A DNA stretch of 64,000 bases from Flavisolibacter tropicus (GCF_001644645.1 NZ_CP011390.1:3840001-3904000), one strand, 5' to 3'. Shown: positions 43,790-53,281, counted from the first letter of the stretch. The notes: a model not told the origin generated them from the letters alone. A program made the numbers and translations.

Positions 43790-44182
43790 ATGCGCATCGC
43801 TAGAATAAAGGAGACTTGTATCTATGTTACTAACCTGGACCAAACAGAACAGTTTTACAATGGTCAATTAGGATTGCCAGTCATTAGCAAAGTACAGGGG
43901 CGCCATATCTTTTTCCGTGCCGGTGAGTCGGTACTGCTTTGTTTTATAGCTGCGCAAACGAAACAAGAATCCGAGCTGCCACCACATGGCGCTACGGGGA
44001 GTGTGCATTTGGCCTTTGAAGTAGAAAAAGACGCATACGCCAGTACACTAGAAGAGATGCAACAGAAAAGTATTCCTATTCTTCATCAACATCTATGGAA
44101 GGGCAACTTGCGCTCGTTTTACTTCCACGATCCCGATGGTAACTTGGTCGAAGTAATAGAGGAGGGGTTATGGGAGGAATAG
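43790..44182 (+). CDS. VOC/glyoxalase-like protein
   Basis: A 130-residue protein of the vicinal-oxygen-chelate fold made of two beta-alpha-beta-beta-beta modules. Signature stretches are ETCIYVTNLDQTEQFYNGQL, IFFRAGESVLLCFIA, GSVHLAFEVEKDAYASTLEE and SFYFHDPDGNLVEVIEEG, with metal-site residues His and Glu near the end. Members include lactoylglutathione lyases, dioxygenases and resistance proteins. This one cannot be assigned more closely. It is monocistronic. Confidence 0.88.
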   Translation: MRIARIKETCIYVTNLDQTEQFYNGQLGLPVISKVQGRHIFFRAGESVLLCFIAAQTKQESELPPHGATGSVHLAFEVEKDAYASTLEEMQQKSIPILHQHLWKGNLRSFYFHDPDGNLVEVIEEGLWEE

Positions 44183-44597
44183 CTGCGAGCGGAGTCCACG
44201 GTTGACGGACGACAGTCCACAGTAGGAAAGTCGATGGTCAATAAGTCATTGGTTATTGAATGAGTAAGGAGTGATGAGCGGGTGAGTGATGAGTCCATAG
44301 TGAATGTATATAGTAGGATAATAGGATACCCCTTTAACTCCCCCAGTAAGTGGCCACATATTAGAGGATTTAGGATTTGTCGTTTAGGATTTGAGATTAG
44401 AAGCCTCCTGTGCGTAATACACCCTTTATGGTTAGGTGCAGGTGACATTATTCAAAAAGGCTTTTTGCATGTAACATATAGCGTAAAGCGTGCAGCTGTT
44501 TTCTCCCGTCAGCTAATCCTCTTTTTCTCCTTTCCCTCTTTCATCCTCCTAGCACAACTATTGCTGCATTCTTATTCTTCACATAAAAACAAAGCAT
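44183..44597. repeat. Intergenic word array
   Basis: 415 bases. At 44190-44225 there is GAGTCCACGGTTGACGGACG, then ACAGTCCACAG (the GTCCAC family). GAGTAAGGAGTGATGAGCGG follows at 44262-44281, and GATTTAGGATTTGTCGTTTA near 44365. Beyond 44440 the sequence is ordinary and leads into the SDR gene. No gene. Confidence 0.7.
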
Positions 44598-45494
44598 ATG
44601 AATCGACTAGCAGGTAAAGTGGCCATTGTAACAGGTGGCGCTACAGGTATTGGCGAGGCCGTTTCCAAAAAATTTGCCCGCGAAGGGGCCAGAGTAGTGG
44701 TGTGCGGCTTTCCGGAAGACCCGGTCAATGATGTAGTAAAAAAAATTATGGACGAAGGAGGCGAAGCTGCTGCGTATGTAGGTGATCTTTCGCATGAGGG
44801 TGTGGCCATGGAATGTGTGGGTTTTGCGGTAACAACCTATGGCAAGCTGGACATCCTGATCAACAATGCAGGTGTATTTCCTGTTATGGAGCTGATTGAA
44901 AACTACCCAACTGATGCCTTTGAGTACCTGCTGAAAAACAATATTCGTACAGCATTCTTCATGACAAAATATGCTGTACCTGAACTAAAGAAAACAAGAG
45001 GTTGTATTGTATCGGCTGGGTCTGAGTCCGGAAAGATCGGCTTGGGAGAAAATGCGCCCTATGGTGCTACCAAGGGCTGGATGCATGCCTTTATGCGCGG
45101 TATAGCGGTAGAGCAGGCCAAGCACGGAATACGGGCTAATTGTGTATGTCCGGGCGCTATAGATACCGCATGGACACACAAAGAAACCGGTCCCATGAAG
45201 GCCAGGCATGAAGAAATGATTATTGATGCTACACCAATGGCCAGAAGAGGTACACCAGAAGAGATTGCCAATGCTTACCTGTTCCTGGCCTCAGATGAAG
45301 CTTCGTTTGTTACTGGTGCTTTGTTCTCAGTAGATGGCGGCGTTACCATAGCAAAAGGCGCTGTTGGTAAGGAAGCTAAAGGCGAGGCTGTAGCTAAAGC
45401 ACCACAAGGTGAATTACACCTGGAGCATGCCTTGGATGGAGCTTCCAATATGTTGAGAGGAAGGGACGATGTTGTGCATACTCCTGCACCCTAA
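44598..45494 (+). CDS. Short-chain dehydrogenase/reductase
   Basis: Classical SDR oxidoreductase of 298 residues: VAIVTGGATGIGEAVSKKFA (TGxxxGxG cofactor site), VGDLSHEG, LINNAGVFPVMEL (NNAG), and the catalytic Ser-Tyr-Lys in IVSAGSESGKIGLGENAPYGATKGW. RANCVCPGAIDT (the PG motif) and GALFSVDGGVTIA follow. About 45 residues extend past the usual SDR end and are Ala/Lys-rich (KGAVGKEAKGEAVAKAPQGE). The final residues VHTPAP and the stop fall in a dispersed GC-rich palindrome. The substrate is unknown. Confidence 0.92.
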   Translation: MNRLAGKVAIVTGGATGIGEAVSKKFAREGARVVVCGFPEDPVNDVVKKIMDEGGEAAAYVGDLSHEGVAMECVGFAVTTYGKLDILINNAGVFPVMELIENYPTDAFEYLLKNNIRTAFFMTKYAVPELKKTRGCIVSAGSESGKIGLGENAPYGATKGWMHAFMRGIAVEQAKHGIRANCVCPGAIDTAWTHKETGPMKARHEEMIIDATPMARRGTPEEIANAYLFLASDEASFVTGALFSVDGGVTIAKGAVGKEAKGEAVAKAPQGELHLEHALDGASNMLRGRDDVVHTPAP

Positions 45495-45804
45495 AGGGGA
45501 GAATGGATCGTAGATTTTAGATTGACGATTGCAGATTGTAGGGAACCGCAAAGACACAATGGTGCTATGAATATTGAACAAGGAATGATGAATGAACAAG
45601 GGAGGAAATATTCAATGCTCAATTCTCAACGATCAATGTTCAATGAAGAGAGATGAAATTGATAAATGAAAAAGCACTCCAACAACGGAGTGCTTTTGTT
45701 TTATAGACATTCCTTTTCTTTTCTCATCATTCTTCCATCGTCTGCTAATCTTCATATTAGCTAATCAGCTAATTATCTTTTCCTCCTTCCTCTCCTTCAA
45801 TCTC
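45495..45804. repeat. Mosaic intergenic region: word array plus terminator
   Basis: 310 bases between convergent genes. TAGATTTTAGATTGACGATT and GCAGATTGTAGGG come first (45511-45542), then the 23-base match to 7522-7544 (45600-45622). GATCAATGTTCAATG, a terminator of the AAAAGCACTCC family (45670-45697) and GCTAATCAGCTAATTATC (45760-45777) follow. No gene. Confidence 0.75.
45670..45697. terminator. Terminator of the dispersed AAAAGCACTCC family
   Basis: Perfect 11-bp stem AAAAGCACTCC / GGAGTGCTTTT with loop AACAAC, between convergent SDR and KTSC genes. It has T or A runs on both sides, so it can serve both. Confidence 0.9.
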
Positions 45805-46056
45805 TTAGTCCTCCTCTGCATTCACATCCTTGATCTTTTCAGAAGTAAACTGCCCTTTAATATATTCATTGAAGAAGGAACCGGGAGAGCCCTCGCATTC
45901 TATATACAATTGAAAGACCTTCCATAAACGGGCCGGTATATCGTAATAACGATACACGTTACCACTACGGAATTCGATCTCCATCGACTTCTCCTTATCA
46001 TTATAATCTATCCGGTGTATAGTGGTAGATTTAGTAGTAAAAACAGGCTTGCCCAT
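45805..46056 (-). CDS. KTSC domain protein
   Basis: A small cytoplasmic protein of 83 residues with the KTSC domain pattern, FTTKSTTIHRIDYNDKEKSM followed by EIEFRSGNVYRYYDIPARLW. It ends in a hydrophobic helix and FFNEYIKGQFTSEKI. The domain is often joined to lysyl-tRNA synthetases or stands alone, and its function is unclear. The length matches stand-alone members. It is convergent with the SDR gene, with the shared terminator between them. Confidence 0.88.
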   Translation of the reverse strand: MGKPVFTTKSTTIHRIDYNDKEKSMEIEFRSGNVYRYYDIPARLWKVFQLYIECEGSPGSFFNEYIKGQFTSEKIKDVNAEED

Positions 46057-46296
46057 AGTCTCTAAATTTACAAAAAAATCACGCCATTCGCTATTGATAA
46101 AATGCTAAAATGTAGAGCTGTAGAAGGGCTGGAAGAGGCGAGTGGTGAATAGTGAATGGTGAGTTTAAGAGCTGTGAGTTACCAGTTGTAAGAATAGATG
46201 GCGTTTATAGTTATTTGACCCTCTCTTTTTTACTCATAGCTCACAGCTAATAGCTCGCAGCTTCCTTCTTCGTACAGTATTTGCACATACAGATCT
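46057..46296. repeat. Intergenic word array
   Basis: 240 bases between divergent genes. It contains GTGGTGAATAGTGAATGGTG (46142-46161), GAGCTGTGAGTTACC and AGCTCACAGCTAATAGCTCG (46238-46257), all repeats of words seen in other gaps. No gene. Confidence 0.7.
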
Positions 46297-47028
46297 ATGG
46301 AAGGTCCAAGCCTGGTGATTTTAAAAGAGCAAGCTCAGCGATTTATTGGTAAAAAAGTAACAGCAGCCTACGGCACGCAAAAGATTGCGTTTGAACGTTT
46401 GGCAGGACAGCGTATCACGGATTTAAAAACCTGGGGCAAGCATTTCCTGATTCTTTTTGAAGATTGCACGGTACGCATACATTACCTGATGTTTGGCAAC
46501 TATTACCTGGATAGCAAACATCCGGAAAAACGACCTAAGCTGGCGTTGGAAATAAGTAATGGCGAATGGAATAATTACAATTGCGCTGCTAAGATTTTGG
46601 AAGGTACAAATATGGATGCACTTTACGATTGGAGCACCGATATTATGCAAGACAGTTGGGATCCCAACAAGGCAAAAAAGAAACTAAAGGCTACACCAGA
46701 CAGGTTGGTTTGTGATGTTTTGCTGGATCAAAGCATTTTTAGTGGTATAGGTAACATCATTAAAAACGAAGTGTTTTATCGCATATACGTACATCCTGAA
46801 AGCGTAGCAGGAGCGCTCCCTGCTAAACAACTTAACCAACTAATAGAAGAAGCCCGAAACTATAGTTTTGATTTTTATCATTGGAAAAAAGAAGGCACGT
46901 TGCGTAAGCATTGGCTGGCGCATACAAAGAAAGAATGTCTGCGCTGCCAGTTACCGTTCGTAAAAAAGCATACAGGGCTTACGCCACGCAGGAGCTTTTT
47001 TTGCTCCAACTGCCAGGTGTTGTACTAA
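46297..47028 (+). CDS. Fpg/Nei family DNA glycosylase-like protein lacking Pro2
   Basis: DNA repair protein of the formamidopyrimidine/endonuclease VIII fold, 243 residues. It has the N-terminal domain, a helix-two-turns-helix (LLDQSIFSGIGNIIKNEVFY, 142-161) and a C-terminal zinc finger with Cys214, Cys217, Cys236 and Cys239. In catalytic Fpg/Nei the second residue is Pro, whose amine attacks the damaged base, followed by Glu. Here the start reads MEGPSLVILKE, so after Met removal Glu would be first. Lys48 of WGKHF fits the catalytic Lys site. It may be a DNA-binding or lyase-only variant. The upstream codons cannot supply MP. Confidence 0.85.
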   Translation: MEGPSLVILKEQAQRFIGKKVTAAYGTQKIAFERLAGQRITDLKTWGKHFLILFEDCTVRIHYLMFGNYYLDSKHPEKRPKLALEISNGEWNNYNCAAKILEGTNMDALYDWSTDIMQDSWDPNKAKKKLKATPDRLVCDVLLDQSIFSGIGNIIKNEVFYRIYVHPESVAGALPAKQLNQLIEEARNYSFDFYHWKKEGTLRKHWLAHTKKECLRCQLPFVKKHTGLTPRRSFFCSNCQVLY

Positions 47029-47491
47029 GCAGTTTAAAAGTTTATGAGTTCACAAGTTCACATGTTTTATATACCTCTTCAATGAAAAGAATGTAAAAGT
47101 CTTTTTAGTGCGTGGTAGCGTTATTAAACAAGTAAACATGTAAACTTTTGAACAGTAGCAGCTACTGAATTACTAATGACTAGTCAAAAAGTATGTGCAG
47201 AAAAGTGGGGAATGAGAGCTAATTTATCCACAGTTAAAGCGCAAGAAGTACCAAATCATTGTGGAAACTCAACAATACGTAGTTTTCCGATTGACCATAT
47301 TAAAATCCTTTTCCATTTTTGCTTCAGGTTTAACACCCACCTACACCATTACCTAAGAAAGCCTTTCGTTGTAAGAACCAATAATCTCTTGCTAACTACG
47401 TTCCGTTTTCAACTAACGTGCAACTAGTCCCTGAAAAATCATAGCATCCAATAGTCTATGTGTTTTCTTAACGACTTAAACGTACCCTGCT
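47029..47491. repeat. Intergenic region with word array
   Basis: 463 bases between plus-strand genes. The first 130 bases repeat the words GAGTTCACAAGTTCACATG (47045 on) and AACAAGTAAACATGTAAAC (47129 on), matching the array before the ABC-F gene (50680-50715). The remaining 300 bases are AT-rich without an ORF of protein-like character. Confidence 0.55.
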
Positions 47492-47608
47492 ATGAAACAA
47501 AAACAACTGAAAGCTAGAAACATTGAAAAAGACCATGGTAAAGATCTATTTGACGCCATTATTTTCTTACTTGTTTTCCTCATTCTGCTCTGGTATTTGA
47601 AGATATAG
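47492..47608 (+). CDS. Predicted 38-residue single-pass membrane peptide
   Basis: A frame of 38 codons starts at ATG 47492 and reads MKQKQLKARNIEKDHGKDLF, then DAIIFLLVFLILLWYLKI. The first half is strongly charged and the second is one hydrophobic helix of about 16 residues, the layout of small bacterial membrane proteins. The ATG, stop and composition are sound, but such a short frame can arise by chance. Its neighbourhood is otherwise non-coding, and a repeat palindrome and terminator follow about 60 to 145 bases on. Confidence 0.45.
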   Translation: MKQKQLKARNIEKDHGKDLFDAIIFLLVFLILLWYLKI

Positions 47609-48069
47609 GGTAATGAAGAGAGAGCCGTGAAACGTGAGTGGTGAATGGTGAGTAGGCAAACGCACGCCCCGGCCCCTAAAGGGGAGAAGGCCAACGCACA
47701 GAAGACCAAACTATCTTATAAAACAAAAGCACTCCACTTAAGGAGTGCTTTTCTATTTACACCCTTCTTCAATAATCAATAATTATTCATTAATAATCAT
47801 TGATTATTGATCGTTTAGAATTGAACATTCCTCCCTTCCTCAATTCCAAATCCCTAATTTCCAATTCCTTCATCATTCCTTTCCTTATCAACCAGTCAAC
47901 CCTTTCCTCTTCATCCTTCTCATCCTATGAATCTTAGCTCTAATTTTCTTCTCCTTTTCTTCTTTGCTCTGCGTGAAATAATAAAGCGCGAAGCGCCTAC
48001 CATTGCATAATAAAAAAACATATTCGTAAACGTTAGTTCTCATTTTTAGATTTGGTAAAACTTACTTCT
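47609..48069. repeat. Mosaic intergenic region
   Basis: 461 bases. CGTGAAACGTGAGTGGTGAA and GGTGAGTAGG words (47627-47657) are followed by the palindrome CGGCCCCTAAAGGGGAGAAG (47670-47689) and CCAACGCACAGAAGA. Then come the terminator at 47725-47752, an AT-rich hairpin with AATAATCATTGATTATTG (about 47792), AATTCCAAATCCCTAATTTC (47840 on) and a pyrimidine-rich tract. The same set of modules is arranged differently at 7518 and 63420. Confidence 0.8.
47725..47752 (+). terminator. Terminator of the dispersed AAAAGCACTCC family
   Basis: Perfect 11-bp stem AAAAGCACTCC / GGAGTGCTTTT with loop ACTTAA, followed by CTATTT. It is positioned to end transcripts from the left. Confidence 0.88.
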
Positions 48070-48564
48070 ATGAAAACTATAACTGCTTTTCTTTTGGCTT
48101 TGGTTGCCTTGGTTTCCTGTTCTGGCATTAATTCCTTAAAATATCACGATGAGATCTATAATGCACACGAAGACCTGCTAAAGCATTACGATAAATTAGA
48201 TAAAACCTTTAACGACCAAACCGGTAAGCCAGAAGGTGCAGCAGTTTTACAAAAAGAGATCACCTCTTTTTCCACTCATACCGATTCCCTTATTGGCAAA
48301 GTGAAAGGCATTGAAAAGCTTGACGACGATTTCTTTAAAACGGCCTTTGTCAGTTTTGCTACCGAGATGAAAGGTATTGTTAATACAGATTATAAAAGCT
48401 TAACAGCCCTCATAACAGTAAAACACGAAGATTTTACAGAAGCAATGGAAACACAGGAGGCTGCTACTATTGAAGCAATCAAGAAAAAGCTGGAAGCATT
48501 GAATGACGTATTCCTGAAACAACAGGAAGTGTTTGCCAAGAGGTACGACATTACCTTACAGTAA
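48070..48564 (+). CDS. Predicted helical lipoprotein, unknown
   Basis: A lipoprotein of 164 residues from ATG 48070: MKTITAFLLALVALVSC with the lipid Cys at 17. The mature chain is almost wholly helical and charged (YHDEIYNAHEDLLKHYDKLD, EITSFSTHTDSLIGKVKGIE, EDFTEAMETQEAATIEAIKK), suggesting a coiled-coil bundle. The frame itself opens at a TTG six codons before. Such lipoproteins are common in Bacteroidota without a known role. A strong terminator follows about 90 bases on. Confidence 0.72.
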   Translation: MKTITAFLLALVALVSCSGINSLKYHDEIYNAHEDLLKHYDKLDKTFNDQTGKPEGAAVLQKEITSFSTHTDSLIGKVKGIEKLDDDFFKTAFVSFATEMKGIVNTDYKSLTALITVKHEDFTEAMETQEAATIEAIKKKLEALNDVFLKQQEVFAKRYDITLQ

Positions 48565-48654
48565 TACCATTGCAGCATCCGGGTTTCGATATTTTAATTT
48601 TCGGATTTATAAACACCCGGCTACCCGATTTCAAGCTGTATTCCTTAACGTATT

Positions 48655-48683
48655 AAAAGCCGCTTTGCCCAGCGGCTTTTTTT
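48655..48683 (+). terminator. Terminator after the helical lipoprotein gene
   Basis: 10-bp stem AAAAGCCGCT / AGCGGCTTTT with loop TTGCCC and a run of seven T on the plus strand, 90 bases past the stop. Confidence 0.92.
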
Positions 48684-48711
48684 CTTGCATATTGTTTGCA
48701 GCGCTTTAAGT

Positions 48712-49455
48712 ATGATTAAAAGGATATCTAAGCGGGTAAAGAAGTTTTGGGCAAGTGTGGCCTTGTTATCAGTAGAGATGATCATGATCCTTGGGCTGTT
48801 TGCCTGTTCAGTTGTAGCGTTTGCATTGATCTATCGCCGCATTTTCCTATTGGACGATGAGAGCTTTGATCAACGAGTATTTGAAGGAATAAAGCCTTTT
48901 ATAACGCCACAAAATACGCGCATAATGAGCTTTGTTACCTTTTTTGGTAAGCACGAGTTCCTTATTCCCGCCAATCTACTTCTTATTGCTTACTTTCTTT
49001 TTATTCGCCGCCATAAATGGTATTCGATAAAAGTACCGGCCATAGCGCTCAGCAGTTTGGCGCTGATGTTTGGTCTCAAACACTTGTTTGGCCGTCCGCG
49101 CCCGTTGAATCCCATCTTGCAGGAGTTTAAAGGCCTGAGCTTTCCCAGCGGGCACGCACTGATGAGCGTCACCTTTTATGGCCTGCTTATCTACCTTACC
49201 TGGCACTTAATAAAAGACAAGTCAGCCAAGTGGACTATTATCGTTTTGCTGCTGTTATGGATCAATATTATTGGCTTTAGCCGCATCTACCTGCGTGCTC
49301 ATAATTTCAGCGATGTCATAGCCGGTTACTGCATTGGTATGATCTGGCTGTTTATTTCGTTGAAACTTATTCGCCGCATGGAAAAACGCAATCTTCGAAA
49401 GATTGATAAGGAAATCATACAACAACCAGCCATTCCTCAATCACCTGCCGCTTAG
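48712..49455 (+). CDS. PAP2 superfamily integral membrane phosphatase
   Basis: Six-helix phosphatase-type PAP2 protein of 247 residues. The cytoplasmic start (MIKRISKRVKKFWASVALLS) precedes the first helix. Motif 1 is KHLFGRPRPLNP, motif 2 GLSFPSGHALMSVTFYG and motif 3 GFSRIYLRAHNFSDVIAG, all with catalytic residues in place. The layout matches undecaprenyl-pyrophosphate or lipid phosphatases. The ATG at 48712 is preferred over a TTG nine codons before, which would overlap the upstream terminator. Its end overlaps the convergent small lipoprotein gene by four bases. Confidence 0.9.
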   Translation: MIKRISKRVKKFWASVALLSVEMIMILGLFACSVVAFALIYRRIFLLDDESFDQRVFEGIKPFITPQNTRIMSFVTFFGKHEFLIPANLLLIAYFLFIRRHKWYSIKVPAIALSSLALMFGLKHLFGRPRPLNPILQEFKGLSFPSGHALMSVTFYGLLIYLTWHLIKDKSAKWTIIVLLLLWINIIGFSRIYLRAHNFSDVIAGYCIGMIWLFISLKLIRRMEKRNLRKIDKEIIQQPAIPQSPAA

Positions 49456-49634
49456 TTGGTAACCGTAATGGCTGAGGTGTCATTTGGTAGACGGGTTGAG
49501 TCATTTATTATGGCAGAAGGCTCAATGCTTTTACGTGCGCTACTGTCTGTACTGCGCTCTGTCTTAGTATCCGCATCGTCTGCACAACTGGCCAGACTTA
49601 TCAAAAATAAAAGCGCGAATAGCCGTGTGAACAT
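49452..49634 (-). CDS. Tiny predicted lipoprotein (60 residues)
   Basis: MFTRLFALLFLISLASC (Cys17) followed by a short disordered tail rich in Asp, Thr and Ser (ADDADTKTERSTDSSARKSI). The lipobox LASC is good and the start is ATG. The composition and size match a second tiny lipoprotein encoded 90 bases away on the same strand. Both probably sit at the outer membrane as small spacers or tethers, which is inference. The 3' end overlaps the PAP2 gene end by four bases. Confidence 0.62.
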   Translation of the reverse strand: MFTRLFALLFLISLASCADDADTKTERSTDSSARKSIEPSAIINDSTRLPNDTSAITVTN

Positions 49635-49722
49635 ATCGTCATTATTTAAGTTTAGGTAATCGATGCTGTTTTCTTAAATGCAGTATTGAGTTTTTCTTAG
49701 TTAATCTATGGGCTCAGACGCA

Positions 49723-49908
49723 TCAGTTTCTTTTTTTCATAGCATCAATGTCTGCAGTAGTAGTATCCGGCATTTTTACAGAATCTGTTATTAGGTGGTT
49801 CGTATCTTTTATGCTCTCTACTGTGCCGGTAGCATCTGTATGGGTGTTGCTATTGTTGGTACAGCTTATTATTCCTACCACCATTATTCCGATAATCGTT
49901 TTTACCAT
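49723..49908 (-). CDS. Tiny predicted lipoprotein (61 residues)
   Basis: MVKTIIGIMVVGIISC (Cys16) with a Thr/Asn/Asp-rich tail (TNNSNTHTDATGTVESIKDT) ending KKRN. It resembles its neighbour (49452-49634) in size, lipobox and disordered tail, and the two are probably cotranscribed with this one first. No function is known. Disordered mini-lipoproteins are frequent in Bacteroidota and easily missed by gene callers. Confidence 0.6.
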   Translation of the reverse strand: MVKTIIGIMVVGIISCTNNSNTHTDATGTVESIKDTNHLITDSVKMPDTTTADIDAMKKRN

Positions 49909-50063
49909 GACTGCCTTTTTTCTGTAGCCTGTACTACAAGTTTGCTGCCATAGCCAAAATGGTATAGCCTTATCTAAAAGGCAAAAAGGTTAATAAAGGT
50001 GAAAAATGGATAACTGGTAGGTATAGGTGAACTTAATCCTGCTAACCTTGCAAAAAACTGTTT

Positions 50064-50513
50064 ATGAAATTTATTTATGCTTTATTCATATTAGGCCTGT
50101 GCTCCTTTTCAACAATTGTTTCTGCTCAAAGCGATACTATTACCAAAAAGAAATTTCACTGGGGCGGTCGCCAGCAAGACACTACCTATGGCTATGCCCA
50201 GGCGGTGTTGATTGATAATGTGCTCTACATTTCTGGAGTACCTGGGATGGGGCAGGATATGGGTGCACAGTTAAAAAGTCTTTACCGGGGTATAGAGTCT
50301 GCGCTAAAAGCCTATGGTGCTAGTTTCCAAAACGTGGTTAAGGAAACATTATTTACTACAGATATCTCTGCAGTAGAACAGAACAATGCTGTTCGCAAAG
50401 CTTATTATAAAGGGGACTACCCAGCAGCATCTTGGGTGCAGGTGCAACGGCTAGTAATGCCTCAAGCAATGGTAGAAGTGGAGATTATTGCCCATTTACC
50501 TAAAAAGCCATAA
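50064..50513 (+). CDS. Exported RidA/YjgF family protein
   Basis: RidA-fold protein with a Sec signal (MKFIYALFILGLCSFSTIVSAQ). The domain is recognisable in YAQAVLIDNVLYISGVPGMG, QLKSLYRGIESALKAYGASFQNVVKETLFTTDI and RKAYYKGDYPAASWVQVQRL, ending MVEVEIIAHL. The conserved catalytic Arg of RidA (normally R in the PAR motif) is replaced by Ala-Ser-Trp context (YPAASWVQV), so deaminase action is doubtful. An exported RidA relative is unusual, as RidA proper is cytosolic. A strong terminator follows. Confidence 0.82.
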   Translation: MKFIYALFILGLCSFSTIVSAQSDTITKKKFHWGGRQQDTTYGYAQAVLIDNVLYISGVPGMGQDMGAQLKSLYRGIESALKAYGASFQNVVKETLFTTDISAVEQNNAVRKAYYKGDYPAASWVQVQRLVMPQAMVEVEIIAHLPKKP

Positions 50514-50545
50514 AAGGGTTAACACAGGTGTTCATTTTCTTTACA

Positions 50546-50570
50546 GGCCCGGCTTCCGGGCCTTTTATTT
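50546..50570 (+). terminator. Terminator after the RidA-like gene
   Basis: Perfect 7-bp GC stem GGCCCGG / CCGGGCC with loop CTT and then TTTTATTT, 33 bases past the stop. Confidence 0.9.
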
Positions 50571-50714
50571 ATCTATTATATAACGTAATGAACCTATATA
50601 CAAGGGCCATTTTTGCTACCTTTGCACGCATTTTAGGGAATAGGAGAAAGGTTGATAAGCTTAAGTGTTGAAAAACAAGCTGTTAGCTGAACCTGTAAAC
50701 CTGTGAACTTGTAA

Positions 50715-52367
<1,653 letters not shown>

Positions 52368-52477
52368 GAAGAGGTCCACAGTTGACAGGCAACAGTCCAC
52401 GGTGAAGTAGTTTGAATGAAGACAAGTTCACTAGTTCATGTAAGGCCTTATGTAGAATTTAAAATAGTAGAATATAG

Positions 52478-52506
52478 AAAAGCCCACACCAAAGTGTGGG
52501 CTTTTT
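52478..52506 (+). terminator. Terminator between ABC-F and YcxB-like genes
   Basis: Perfect 12-bp stem AAAAGCCCACAC / GTGTGGGCTTTT with loop CAAA, followed by TATTT. It also has an A run on the left and may act in both directions. Confidence 0.9.
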
Positions 52507-52584
52507 ATTTGTTTAAAGAAGTTGCAGATAGTAATCTTATACAGCTTAAAAGGTTATTACCCTATTCGGATTTCCTTTTAAAAG

Positions 52585-53175
52585 TTATAAGGTTCCGCTC
52601 ATTAAAAATCGCCACCACTCATTTCTTTGGTCATAATAGGTTTTTAGAGCGGGTAATTTTACCTTGGCCAGTGTTCGTAATGTATCATAAGCTTCATCGC
52701 CCATTTCCTGCCGCGTAAAGGACCAGTGTAACTTAGGGTTTGTTGTTGCTAAGAGCAACACCTCGCCACTGTCAATATAGCCTGTAAATTGTTTCCACGT
52801 AAGCGTGGTTTTTCTTTCAGGGAGCATTCGTACAATAGTACTAACCTCATTTGAATCGAACGCTACCGAAGTACGGAAACTGGGATTAAACGAGAATTCC
52901 ACGTCGTCCCCTAGCCGACGCTCTGCGCGGCTAAGAAAAAAAGCATCTATCAGGTTAGAAAGCCCAAATACCACCCACAGAAAAGTAACGATGCCAAGAT
53001 ATAAAATCGGAAATCCGTTGAAGGCAGCAGCAACAAGGAATAGAATAGAAATGCTGACAAGTGCACGGGTATGATTCTTTACTTTTCGTTGCTGATAAAA
53101 GCGTTTTAGCTTAAGTGCATAGAGTCCTTTTTGGAATTCGCTCTCCAGGGAGGAATTAAGTGGAGTGGTAAGCAT
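52585..53175 (-). CDS. YcxB-like membrane protein
   Basis: A 196-residue protein. A basic N-terminal helix is followed by two hydrophobic segments (ALVSISILFLVAAAFNGFPIL, YLGIVTFLWVVFGLSNLIDA). A soluble C-domain, DVEFSFNPSFRTSVAFDSNE then TTLTWKQFTGYIDSGEVLLL, WSFTRQEMGDEAYDTLRTL, resembles the YcxB/DUF-type PH-like domain often seen after two helices. It is predicted to sit in the inner membrane with the domain in the cytoplasm. The role is unknown. Confidence 0.72.
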   Translation of the reverse strand: MLTTPLNSSLESEFQKGLYALKLKRFYQQRKVKNHTRALVSISILFLVAAAFNGFPILYLGIVTFLWVVFGLSNLIDAFFLSRAERRLGDDVEFSFNPSFRTSVAFDSNEVSTIVRMLPERKTTLTWKQFTGYIDSGEVLLLATTNPKLHWSFTRQEMGDEAYDTLRTLAKVKLPALKTYYDQRNEWWRFLMSGTL

Positions 53176-53203
53176 AGTAAAAAAGAATGATTAGGGTGAT
53201 TAG

Positions 53204-53230
53204 AATGAAAATCCCACAGTGAATGTGGGA
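53204..53230 (-). terminator. Terminator after the SRPBCC gene
   Basis: Stem TCCCACA / TGTGGGA with loop GTGAA, followed on the minus strand by TTTTCATTCT. Confidence 0.75.
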
Positions 53231-53281
53231 CTTCCTGAAATTAATTTCAATTTCTGGCAAAAGCAATATGACTTTACTCAA

